From assembly GCF_035974275.1 (NCBI RefSeq), contig NZ_CP142422.1, forward strand, positions 1,674,001-1,738,000: a stretch of 64,000 nucleotides of DNA, written 5' to 3'. The notes under the pieces were generated by a model, which was given only the letters and a program-made list of their open reading frames with translations, ran no database searches and had not been told where the DNA came from. Of the stretch, positions 52,607 through 60,013 are shown in pieces (position 1 is the first letter of the stretch; each line of letters starts with the position of its first letter). Origin of the DNA: Chryseobacterium sp. MYb264. Its GTDB lineage: Bacteria; Bacteroidota; Bacteroidia; Flavobacteriales; Weeksellaceae. The translations under genes and the position numbers were made by a program.

Positions 52607-52725
52607 ACGCTTTATTTTTAAATTGATTAGGTGAAAAGACGATCACCAAAAGAGAGGTCATTCAATTCATAGAAATCAAACTCTTGCCTGGCTTTCGTCC
52701 ATTTAAGTTTGGTGAAAAAGGTTTT

Positions 52726-54042
52726 CTAAGAGAAAATTTTATCTTCTTTTATGTACTCTTTTTTAATACTTTCCAGCAGCATGTCCATACTGACCTTGTA
52801 CTCAGGATCCTGTAAAGCAATTGTCTTTAAGCTTACGTCCTGTATCACGTTCATAATATTAGATCCGGTAAGTTCGTATCGTTGGGCAATTTGCTCCAGA
52901 TCAATATCTTCAAGCTGTAACTGTACGGGTAAATTATGCTGCCAGATACGCAGACGCTCCTCATGCCTTGGATTATTGAATTTTATACAGCTGTGGAAGC
53001 GTCGCGTAAAGGCTTTATCCATATTATTTTTGAAATTGGAAGCCAAAATGATGAGCCCAGTAAATGTTTCGATCCGCTGGAGAAGATAAGAAACTTCCTG
53101 ATTGGCATATTTATCATGTGCATCCCTTACATTGGTTCGTTTGCCGAAAATAGCATCGGCCTCATCAAAAAACAAGATCCAGTTTTTATTTTCCGCTTTG
53201 TCAAATAATTTTGCCAGCTGTTTCTCTGTTTCCCCAATGTACTTTGAGACCAGCATCGAAACATCTACTCTGAAAACAGGGCGTTTCGTATATTTACCTA
53301 AAAGACTTGCCGCCAATGTTTTACCTGTCCCCGGATCACCAAAAAACAATACTCTGAAACCAGGCTTCAGCTTTTTCTGCATATCCCAGTCTTCCATCAA
53401 TACCTGGCTGCTGTTGTACCATGCTTCAATACTCTGGAGCTCATTCATTGTGTTTTCAGGAAGTATCAAATCAGTCCATGATCTGCGGGTATGCAGCTGT
53501 TCAGCCGGGAAATCATTGCTCATTTTGGGTAATAATTCTGATCCGAAAACCATTCTGTTAAAGGCTTCCTGATGCACGCTCAACGGGCTGTTCATAGGAG
53601 TATGATCGTTTGCCGAACTCGAGAAAACAATCAGTTCATCTTTAACCAAAACCGAATCCGAACTGAAATAATCCAGTGCTTTCAGTCGTTCTGAAATACA
53701 GTCTCCGCCCAGAATATACTGAACCGTCTGAATAGTCGGATAAAAAAGCCTTCCATTATCATTGACCGAACAGAAATCAAACAGTATACTTTCGGGAAAT
53801 TCCAAATATATACGTTTCAACAATGCAGGATCCAGTCTTGGCAGCAGAGCCATTAAAAGAATGACCACTTCCTGATGGTCAAGCCCTTTTTCGAAAATAC
53901 AATCGCCTAATTGAAAGCCTTCATGGTTACTGGTTTTAAAATCGGGTGCTTCTGTATTAAAATCTTTTTCAGGGCTGTTGATACGCCAGGTGATAACGTT
54001 CTCTAAATGGGTAAATAATTTTTGTATATTTTTGGTTTCCAT
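52726..54042 (-). CDS. AAA+ ATPase of contractile-injection-system type
   Basis: 438 residues. The N-terminal 200 residues are an uncharacterised helical domain. The AAA+ core has Walker A GDPGTGKT (235-242), Walker B ILFFDEAD (289-296), 'SKYIGETEKQLAKLFDKAE', 'FGKRTNVRDAHDKYANQEVS' and an arginine-finger region (KAFTRRFHSCIKF). This pattern is close to ATPases encoded in extracellular contractile injection (Afp/PVC-type) and related clusters, where they act in assembly. First gene of the right operon, 241 bp below 65-bp element copy b. No sheath, tube or baseplate gene is nearby. Confidence 0.85.
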   Translation of the reverse strand: METKNIQKLFTHLENVITWRINSPEKDFNTEAPDFKTSNHEGFQLGDCIFEKGLDHQEVVILLMALLPRLDPALLKRIYLEFPESILFDFCSVNDNGRLFYPTIQTVQYILGGDCISERLKALDYFSSDSVLVKDELIVFSSSANDHTPMNSPLSVHQEAFNRMVFGSELLPKMSNDFPAEQLHTRRSWTDLILPENTMNELQSIEAWYNSSQVLMEDWDMQKKLKPGFRVLFFGDPGTGKTLAASLLGKYTKRPVFRVDVSMLVSKYIGETEKQLAKLFDKAENKNWILFFDEADAIFGKRTNVRDAHDKYANQEVSYLLQRIETFTGLIILASNFKNNMDKAFTRRFHSCIKFNNPRHEERLRIWQHNLPVQLQLEDIDLEQIAQRYELTGSNIMNVIQDVSLKTIALQDPEYKVSMDMLLESIKKEYIKEDKIFS

Positions 54043-54282
54043 GGGTTATGAGTCTTTTTGAACAAAATTTATTTTTGACAATACATTTTGTTTCGTGATT
54101 TTTTGATGCCTTCCCTATCTGAAAGCATTGAATAATGAATTATTATAAATGAAATGCAGCTTTTGCCGGAAAGCTTTAGCAGAACTACAACACTGGTTAT
54201 CTTGAAAATATTGATTAAAAGGCTGTAGTTAATTGCTGTTAATTTTTGAAATAAAAGAATATTTTCATCCTTTTTGATGAGA

Positions 54283-54347
54283 CAAAGTTCATGCTTTTTT
54301 TGTTCTTAAAAAAGTTTTTGAACTGCCTTATTCTGTAGTTGCAGTAG
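54283..54347 (-). promoter_or_regulatory. 65-bp regulatory element, copy b
   Basis: Minus strand runs CTACTGCAACTACAGAAT ... CAAAAACTTTTTTAAGAAC ... GAACTTTG, total 65 bp. It lies in the 389-bp gap upstream of the AAA+ ATPase gene; the rest of that gap (54043-54431) shows no gene. Confidence 0.7.
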
Positions 54348-54431
54348 CTGATATTTAATGGTGGTATTAAAGGATTACATTCTAATTTATATCAGAAATA
54401 GAAACCACTTTATTCAATTTTTTTGAAATTA

Positions 54432-55283
54432 TTAATCTGTATAATTACATTCAATTCTTATATTTTTTGTTCCGTAAGTTTGGCCACCACCCCACATATC
54501 CTGGTTATTCTGTCCAGCGCTTAAATAGCCCGTCATTATAAGCTGATCTGTATCCGCATCATAAAGTTTACATTCTATAGATTTATCAATTCCCCGAAGA
54601 TCTGCTTTATAGTAGAAATAGAATGAGTCACTGACATTGTAATGGTCCGTGATAATATCTTTATCCGTATATTCATTATTCCAGTAACCGGATTGCAATC
54701 TGTACTCAATAGGTACTCCGGTTTTGTTAACAAATTTAATGGGCATATTGACAATACTTACTTTTTGTGAAATAATCAGTTTACTTATCTGCATATAAAA
54801 TCTTTTTCCTTGCAATGTTCCGAATTCGAATCCTTTGGGAAAAGCATATAGCCCCTCTCCGAACAATCGGTTATAAGTAAATTTTTCACTCACCCTGTAA
54901 CTTATGAAAAGGTACTCATATTCCTTTAAGTTTTCTTCATGAAAATCCTGAACCTTAATAATATATGGAGCCTTCCCTAAGAAATATTGCTTCTTTTCAT
55001 TACCATAGGTATTTCCAAATTCAATGAGCTGATCCTCTTCGTTCTGCTGGCTTATCAAGATTGAAAAGTTTAAATCTTCAATATTATTCGCTGTATAGGA
55101 AAAATACCCGTTATCAATAGATTCCAAACTGTTATTCAGCATGATCATTTCTTTAGTACTCAGGATATCCTCCTTTAATCTTAAAGCATCTATCAATTCC
55201 GCAAACTGGCTCTCTGAAGGGTATTTTCCTGTTTCAAAATACTTTTTTAATTTTTCTCTCGTGGTTATTTCTTTTGTATTCAT
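54432..55283 (-). CDS. Fibre-module protein with unknown beta-rich body
   Basis: 283 residues from ATG 55283. A longer frame opens at 55439, but it would run through the 65-bp regulatory element, and the shared N-module begins right after this ATG (LKKYFETGKYPSESQFAELI). The remainder is beta-rich and aromatic (ISYRVSEKFTYNRLFGEGLY, IEYRLQSGYWNNEYTDKDII) without a family I know. It is monocistronic, 40 bp downstream of element copy c, and belongs with the fibre genes by its N-module and promoter. Confidence 0.75.
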   Translation of the reverse strand: MNTKEITTREKLKKYFETGKYPSESQFAELIDALRLKEDILSTKEMIMLNNSLESIDNGYFSYTANNIEDLNFSILISQQNEEDQLIEFGNTYGNEKKQYFLGKAPYIIKVQDFHEENLKEYEYLFISYRVSEKFTYNRLFGEGLYAFPKGFEFGTLQGKRFYMQISKLIISQKVSIVNMPIKFVNKTGVPIEYRLQSGYWNNEYTDKDIITDHYNVSDSFYFYYKADLRGIDKSIECKLYDADTDQLIMTGYLSAGQNNQDMWGGGQTYGTKNIRIECNYTD

Positions 55284-55322
55284 AATACTGTAAAATTCTT
55301 TTACTATTTTTGATTTAGAGTT

Positions 55323-55387
55323 CAAAATTCCTCTTTTTTTGCTTCTTACAAAAGTTTTTTGACCTCCCGATTCAGTAGTTGCAGTAG
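55323..55387 (-). promoter_or_regulatory. 65-bp regulatory element, copy c
   Basis: Minus strand runs CTACTGCAACTACTGAAT ... CAAAAAACTTTTGTAAGAA ... GAATTTTG, total 65 bp, with the GAANTTTG block 40 bp before the ATG at 55283. Best-placed copy for reading the element as a promoter. Confidence 0.72.
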
Positions 55388-55532
55388 CTTGAAGAAAGTG
55401 TAAAGTATTTATGATGAACAGTGAAGTTCTTCGGGTCAACAGCTAATCTTAATCGAACGTAAAATTCAATTCACAGTTCATTTGATACTAATTTCTCTCT
55501 GCCTTTTTTACTCCAATTCATTCTTACAAAAA

Positions 55533-55560
55533 AGACCCGGATTATAAAACCCGAGCCTTC
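55533..55560 (-). terminator. Probable terminator after the 17-residue-repeat protein
   Basis: Minus strand CGGGTT and AATCCG pair around TTAT (one G-T), followed by GGGTCTTTTTT. About 40 bp after the stop at 55599. Confidence 0.45.
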
Positions 55561-55598
55561 GCTTTTTAACGTATATCATCCATTAGGATGTCATCTTT

Positions 55599-56009
55599 TT
55601 AATCTAGTTTAAAGAAAAAGAAAACCACTGCTGCCCATTCTTTTTTAATCCCTTTAGCGTAGCCAATGGTACTGTGACTGCTGTTTTCTACCGTTCCGTC
55701 ATCTTTGATATAGCCCAAAGTGGAATGACTGCTGTTTTCCACGGTTCCGTCTTTCTTCACATAGCCAACCGTAGAGCTGCTTTTATTCTCAATAGTCCCG
55801 TTGCTCCTGATGCGGCCAATCGTGCTACGGCTTTTGTTTTCAATGGTTCCGTCACTTTTAATATAGCCCACTGTAGCACGACTGCTGTTTTCAACGGTTC
55901 CGTCACTTTTGATATAACCTGCCGTACTGCGGCTTCCCGATTCAATAGTCTGCGCATTGACCATGGAAAAACAAAATAGAAGGGAACAAAAGAATATTAT
56001 TTTTTTCAT
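55599..56009 (-). CDS. Secreted protein of 17-residue tandem repeats
   Basis: 136 residues: signal peptide (about 1-19, ending VNAQ), then about six imperfect 17-residue repeats with consensus GYIKSDGTIENxSRSTI (51-bp units in the DNA from about 55660 to 55930). The C-terminus KEWAAVVFFFFKLD is hydrophobic. The regular Gly-Tyr/Asp-Gly-Thr spacing suggests a beta-solenoid or beta-hairpin stack. Function unknown. Gene borders are clear: an A-rich leader before the start and a hairpin after the stop. Confidence 0.75.
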   Translation of the reverse strand: MKKIIFFCSLLFCFSMVNAQTIESGSRSTAGYIKSDGTVENSSRATVGYIKSDGTIENKSRSTIGRIRSNGTIENKSSSTVGYVKKDGTVENSSHSTLGYIKDDGTVENSSHSTIGYAKGIKKEWAAVVFFFFKLD

Positions 56010-56119
56010 GCTTAAAAATTAAAAGGTTATTATTTAAAAACTTTCCAAAATATAGCAAGTTTTGTCGACATAAAAAAGCGAAACATCCTTCTTAAATGTA
56101 AAAAGAATGCTCAGAGATT

Positions 56120-56466
56120 TTAACAGGTCTGATGAAAATAGGCATACTCCTTTCCATCCCAGTAAATTTGTCCGCCACCCAGTTCAGATTTTTCAATTTC
56201 AATCGAGGGATGCTCTAAAATTAACATTCCGTCTTTCCCATTGCCTGTTTCCTCATCCACACCCGGTTCGTTTTCCTTTTTTCGGTTGATTTTCCAGCTA
56301 TCGATATAGTCAAGGTTATCTCCTAGCGCATTTTTAAATAGTTTGCCGGCTCCCAGAATAAAAACCTCGAAAGTTTTTCCATGAATAACCGCAAATCCTT
56401 TCTTATGACTTTTAGACTCAGCAATCGGAATCACCACATCCTTGTACCCGTCTCCATTAAAATCTT
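56120..56466 (-). pseudogene. FG-GAP-like protein, 5' end removed
   Basis: About 115 codons remain: EDFNGDGYKDVVIPIA is an FG-GAP/VCBS-like calcium loop, and the end EIEKSELGGGQIYWDGKEYA is a typical C-terminus of small Flavobacteriia proteins of this class. The upstream side is cut by the mobile element at 56467. A GTG start at 56482 lies inside the element's terminal hairpin and is an artefact. Signal peptide and N-terminal half are missing. Confidence 0.72.
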
Positions 56467-56748
56467 CCCCCCGCTGCCGCACGATTGCATCGTGTGGTTT
56501 ACATGAATTTCCATTCCTTTATTCTTTTGGCAAAATCTTAAACTTTCTAAAAAAATTTCTTTGTATTCATTTCAGATAAAAACATCCAGCCAACCTACAA
56601 CAGCAAAACTTATGAAATATAATCCTTCAGGATTGTAGAACTTGTAATTACGACTCATCAATTATGTTTTTATAAAGATAAAAACTTTTTAAGAAATTAT
56701 TGGATAATAAAAATGCCACACGAAAGGATTCGTGCGGCAGCGGGGGGG
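56467..56748 (-). mobile_element. Short non-autonomous derivative of the REP/RAYT element at 62295
   Basis: About 282 bp with inverted ends, TTCCCCCCGCTGCCGCACGA on one side and CGTGCGGCAGCGGGGGGGAA on the other, each forming its own hairpin (CCGCACGA/TCGTGTGG and CCACACGA/TCGTGCGG). Its inner part is nearly identical to the 5' region of the element at 62295-62992, including the first 50 or so transposase codons. The remaining 410 bp of the gene are deleted. The deletion joint shows a 3-bp CAT shared by both sides. The remaining codons carry TGA at the Arg29 position but keep the Gly codon that is TGA in the longer copy. Confidence 0.85.
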
Positions 56749-56856
56749 AATGTATTTTATTTATTTCCATAATTATTTTATTTGTTAATGACATGATTTC
56801 TCCATATGTCTCTTGATAATATTTCTACTTTTTCAAGAGTTTCTTCTTTTGTTTTC
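56749..56856 (-). pseudogene. Remnant of a toxin-tail-like / immunity gene junction
   Basis: Minus strand encodes ETLEKVEILSRDIWRNHVIN-K then stop (56778). Eight bases later comes ATG (56770) for MEINKI, cut by the mobile element at 56748. The pair mirrors the 62157-62294 remnant (IAGQIWRNHIIKPIEL, stop) followed by the gene starting MKLNKIH at 62160. So a second copy of the same two-gene cassette existed here and was broken. No other feature was seen up to the IS at 56952. Confidence 0.65.
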
Positions 56857-56951
56857 TATATAAGTTCTTAGAATATTCAAAAGAAAATTGACTGACTAAC
56901 AAAAGTAATTAATTCATTTTTTGATTTTACTACAACACAAAACTTTAAATA

Positions 56952-58418
56952 GTCATTCCTTAAAAACCAAGTAATATTTTGATTATCAGTTTTATGCACT
57001 TATATTTCGTAAAAAATCGTTGTAAAAAATTGCAATAAATTGTATTTTTAGGATATAAAAAGTGGCAAAATGTTAGGCAAAATAAGAGAGGATTTACAGC
57101 AGAATTTATTCAAGACCAGGCTTACGGAGCTTATTAATATGGAGCATCCGGTGGTAAAATTAGCTGGGGAGATTTCCTGGGATAAAATGGAGTCAGAGTT
57201 TGAGAAATTATTTTCAGAAAACGGAAGACCTTCTATTGCTATCCGTAAAATAGCAGGAATGCTTTTGCTCAAGGAAATGTTTAAAGAAAGTGATGAAAGT
57301 GTAATAGAGAGATGGATTGAGAATGCGTATTGGCAATATTTTACCGGAGAAACCTTTTTCCAGACAGAGCAGCCTTTCGATCCGAGCAATTTTGTACACT
57401 TCAGAAAAAGAATTGGAGATAAGGGTTTGGAATTTCTTTTGGGACAAAGCGTTTCTCTCCATCCCAAAGCCAAAACAGAAGATGAAGTTCAGGTAGATAC
57501 GACGGTTCAGGAGAAGAACATTACCTTTCCTACCGATGCCAAATTAGCAAAAAAAGTAATCGACAATTGTAGAAAAATAGCAGAAAAAGAGAGCGTTGTA
57601 CAAAGACAAAGCTACAGAAGAGTGAGCAAACAATTATTGCGGGACGCTTTTTTTGGACATCATCCCAGAAGACAGAAGAAGGCAAAAATGGCGAGGAAAA
57701 AGCTCAGGACGATTGGTAAAAGAGTTCTTCGGGAATTGGAAAGAAAACTTCCTAAAGATGTTTTGAAAGGCTACGAAGACGTTTTTAAAATTTACCTTAA
57801 AGCACTCACCCAAGAACGTACCACGAAAGATAAAATTTACAGTCTTCACGAGCCACAAGTTGCGTGTATTGCGAAAGGAAAATCGGGAAAAGCATACGAG
57901 TTTGGGACAAAAGTAGCAGTAGTAAGAGGTCGGAAAACAGGGATCATCAGCTCGGTAAAGAGATTTTCTGGCAATCCTCACGATAGTAAAACTCTTGAAG
58001 AATCATTGGCACAGAGTGAGAGGGTAAGAAAATCCGTTGGCGGAACAAGACCTACGAAAGCCACTACAGACAGAGGATTTAAAGGAATCAAAGAAGTGGA
58101 AGGAACAGCAATTTTGCTTCCCGCAAAAAAAGAAAAAACAAAATATGGGCAACAAGTAGCCAGATTAAGATTCCGGGCAAGAGCAGCCATAGAACCTTGT
58201 ATCTCTCATTTAAAAAGAAACCACTCCTTAGGATTAAACTTCCTGAAAGGAGTGGCTGGAGATATTAATAATGCATTATTAGCAGGGATTGGATACAATT
58301 TGAAGATGAGATTGAATCAAATCAAACAACAAATTCTTCTTTGGCTCGAACTTGTTCTCCGAATCTTTTTAGGCAAATATAATTTTCAAAGTCAAAAAAC
58401 AGCTTTTTAAGGAGCGAC
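56952..58418 (+). mobile_element. 1467-bp DDE insertion sequence, copy 2
   Basis: Same element as 35278-36744 with the same ends and length. Flanked by its own 6-bp target duplication TAAATA (56946-56951 and 58419-58424), so it inserted independently. It lies between the broken cassette remnant and the immunity-like gene at 58486. Confidence 0.93.
57070..58410 (+). CDS. IS5-type (DDE) transposase, copy 2
   Basis: 446 residues, protein identical to the copy at 35396-36736, with Asp143, Asp334 and Glu375 in place. Starts with ATG 118 bp inside the left end of the element; the stop lies 8 bp before its right end. Confidence 0.92.
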   Translation: MLGKIREDLQQNLFKTRLTELINMEHPVVKLAGEISWDKMESEFEKLFSENGRPSIAIRKIAGMLLLKEMFKESDESVIERWIENAYWQYFTGETFFQTEQPFDPSNFVHFRKRIGDKGLEFLLGQSVSLHPKAKTEDEVQVDTTVQEKNITFPTDAKLAKKVIDNCRKIAEKESVVQRQSYRRVSKQLLRDAFFGHHPRRQKKAKMARKKLRTIGKRVLRELERKLPKDVLKGYEDVFKIYLKALTQERTTKDKIYSLHEPQVACIAKGKSGKAYEFGTKVAVVRGRKTGIISSVKRFSGNPHDSKTLEESLAQSERVRKSVGGTRPTKATTDRGFKGIKEVEGTAILLPAKKEKTKYGQQVARLRFRARAAIEPCISHLKRNHSLGLNFLKGVAGDINNALLAGIGYNLKMRLNQIKQQILLWLELVLRIFLGKYNFQSQKTAF

Positions 58419-58437
58419 TAAATATTTTGTCATAAAA

Positions 58438-58468
58438 AAAAGCGAAACTTCAAATGAAGTTCCGCTTT
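58438..58468 (-). terminator. GCGAAACTTC hairpin terminator, copy 1
   Basis: AAAGCGAAACTTC and GAAGTTCCGCTTT pair around AAAT; T run on the minus-strand side. 18 bp after the stop of the immunity-like gene ending at 58486. Similar hairpins follow three other genes to the right. Confidence 0.85.
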
Positions 58469-58485
58469 ACAATTTTTTGGAAAAT

Positions 58486-59130
58486 TTATTTGTCCTTATT
58501 AGAAAGCCTTAAACTCTCAAACTTAGCAATAAAATTTTCCCATGTCCAATCTGGGAATATTTTTGGCATTTCTGTTTTAAAGATTTCTGTTTCTACTGAA
58601 CCGATACCTTCTCCATCCATATAGTACAGCAAAACTCGTTGCCAATGATTAAACACACGCGCTTCAACAGCCATTTGAGTATAGCCTTCATAATCCAAAT
58701 CTAAATTGTTTAGCTCATAATCGCTGATACTCATGTAATACAATGATTCGTCTACTGTGTCTGGCGTTATAATAAAACCTACATAACTTTCTGGAGTTGG
58801 ATAATCTAATGGTCTAAAATATTTAAGATCTTCATCATCTCCGTCATCATATATACTATTATTCTCAGAAAATAAATACTCACTTTGTGTTAAGCGCATT
58901 TTTCCACCAATAAAACCATCATTATCTTTTTCCCAATTAACTTCAAATCCGTCAGTTATTTCGTAGTAAAACTCTTTTATTCCTTTATGAATTGAATTTA
59001 AATTCTCAATTTCAAATAAATCTTTTTTTAATGTAGAATTATATTTATACTCTACTTCAATAATAGATTTTTTTTCCTCCCGTGCTATTAATAAGGTTTC
59101 CACTAAAATCTGATCAAATGTTTCTATCAT
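58486..59130 (-). CDS. SUKH/SMI1-like putative immunity protein
   Basis: 214 residues, acidic, no signal peptide. The stretch SIHKGIKEFYYEITDGFEVN-W matches the SMI1/KNR4 (SUKH) pattern of a helix followed by 'DGf.i.W'. SUKH proteins typically neutralise nuclease toxins of polymorphic toxin systems. No intact toxin gene is adjacent; a REP hairpin and a RAYT gene lie directly upstream. Family assignment is tentative, length is normal. Confidence 0.6.
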   Translation of the reverse strand: MIETFDQILVETLLIAREEKKSIIEVEYKYNSTLKKDLFEIENLNSIHKGIKEFYYEITDGFEVNWEKDNDGFIGGKMRLTQSEYLFSENNSIYDDGDDEDLKYFRPLDYPTPESYVGFIITPDTVDESLYYMSISDYELNNLDLDYEGYTQMAVEARVFNHWQRVLLYYMDGEGIGSVETEIFKTEMPKIFPDWTWENFIAKFESLRLSNKDK

Positions 59131-59153
59131 ATTAGTTTATTTTTACATTTCTT

Positions 59154-59186
59154 GCTCCCGCTGCGCAAAGTCTCCCGACTTTGAGC
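59154..59186. repeat. REP hairpin, left of RAYT 1
   Basis: Contains CAAAGTC TCCC GACTTTG (59166-59183) preceded by GCTCCCGCTGCG. It is the inverted counterpart of the sequence at 59880-59909 and sits 7 bp after the stop of the RAYT gene. Confidence 0.8.
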
Positions 59187-59192
59187 TAACTA

Positions 59193-59798
59193 TTATTCAT
59201 CGTAATTATTATATTTCCAAAATTCATTCTTTTTTGTTACATCAATTATGGGATTATCTGCCAATTCAACTTTTAATAATCCTTTACCATTTGCATAATT
59301 GCTTGCTGAGGAGTATATGTAATGTTGTGCTTTTTCCACAATACCTGCTCTTATTGGATTTAGATGTATATAGTTCAGTTTATCCCACATAAAATGTAAG
59401 GTGTAAATTCCTTCTGCATGATTTCCGTATTGCCAAAACTGATAGTTCTTATTTCTGCCATGGGTTTCTGTAGCTTTTTTGAATAAATCAAGCATCCATT
59501 CTTTTCTACTTTCAGGTTCTGTTTGTATAGCTTCTAAAATATTTTTGCTTGTAAATTTTTTAAAATCTCTTATCAAATCTGATAATTTGCCTTCTTTCGA
59601 TTGCACTATTAAATGAATGTGATTGCTCATGATTACGTAGCCATACAATATCATTCCTTTTTCTTTTATACAATAATCTAAAGAAGAAACTACGATATCT
59701 TTATAAACTTTTCTTGTGAAAATATCTATCCAATCAACTACCGTACAAGTAATAAAATGCGGTTTTTCCTGATCTTTTATAGTATAGCCTTCTTTCAT
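59193..59798 (-). CDS. REP-associated tyrosine transposase (RAYT 1)
   Basis: 201 residues of the IS200/IS605-related Y1 family. The metal-binding HUH motif is His60-Ile-His62 (YVIMSNHIHLIVQ). DFKKFTSKNILEAIQ, YQFWQYGNHAEGIY and LNYIHLNPIRAGIV are further family marks. RAYTs are thought to process flanking REP hairpins as single-stranded DNA. Here hairpins of matching sequence lie on both sides in inverted orientation. Gene appears intact. Confidence 0.9.
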   Translation of the reverse strand: MKEGYTIKDQEKPHFITCTVVDWIDIFTRKVYKDIVVSSLDYCIKEKGMILYGYVIMSNHIHLIVQSKEGKLSDLIRDFKKFTSKNILEAIQTEPESRKEWMLDLFKKATETHGRNKNYQFWQYGNHAEGIYTLHFMWDKLNYIHLNPIRAGIVEKAQHYIYSSASNYANGKGLLKVELADNPIIDVTKKNEFWKYNNYDE

Positions 59799-59815
59799 TT
59801 AGTATTGTTTTTTTT

Positions 59816-59909
59816 GCTCAAAGTCGGGAGACTCTCAGAAACGGGATAAATTTAAGAAAAATTGTTTAGGCTTGACATTGCTCAAAGTCAGGAGACTTTG
59901 CGCAGCGGG
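59816..59909. repeat. Two REP hairpins right of RAYT 1
   Basis: GCTCAAAGTCGGGAGACT at 59816 is a degenerate copy. GCTCAAAGTCAGGAGACTTT followed by GCGCAGCGGG at 59880-59909 is nearly the exact inverse of the left REP. Together they bracket the RAYT 1 gene. Confidence 0.8.
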
Positions 59910-59957
59910 CAACCTGTACTATTTCAAAACGGGTTTCAATATTTAAATATTGAACAT

Positions 59958-59989
59958 AAAAAAGCGAAACTTCTAATTGAAGTTTCGCT
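59958..59989 (-). terminator. GCGAAACTTC hairpin terminator, copy 2
   Basis: AGCGAAACTTC and GAAGTTTCGCT pair around TAATT with six A before. 25 bp after the stop of the gene ending at 60014. Confidence 0.85.
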
Positions 59990-60013
59990 GTATAATAGAT
60001 TTAATATTGAATC

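Noticed and set aside
54432..55439. Longer start at 55439 for the fibre-module protein
   Set aside because: It would translate the whole 65-bp regulatory element, and the module shared by four proteins starts right after the ATG at 55283.
55660..55930. CRISPR-like 51-bp periodic repeats
   Set aside because: The period lies inside one open frame as 17-residue protein repeats, with no spacers and no cas genes.
35278..58418. Composite transposon carrying the fibre operons between the two IS copies
   Set aside because: Each copy has its own distinct 6-bp duplication (TATTTA and TAAATA), so each inserted alone. A composite transposition would leave one duplication at the outer ends.
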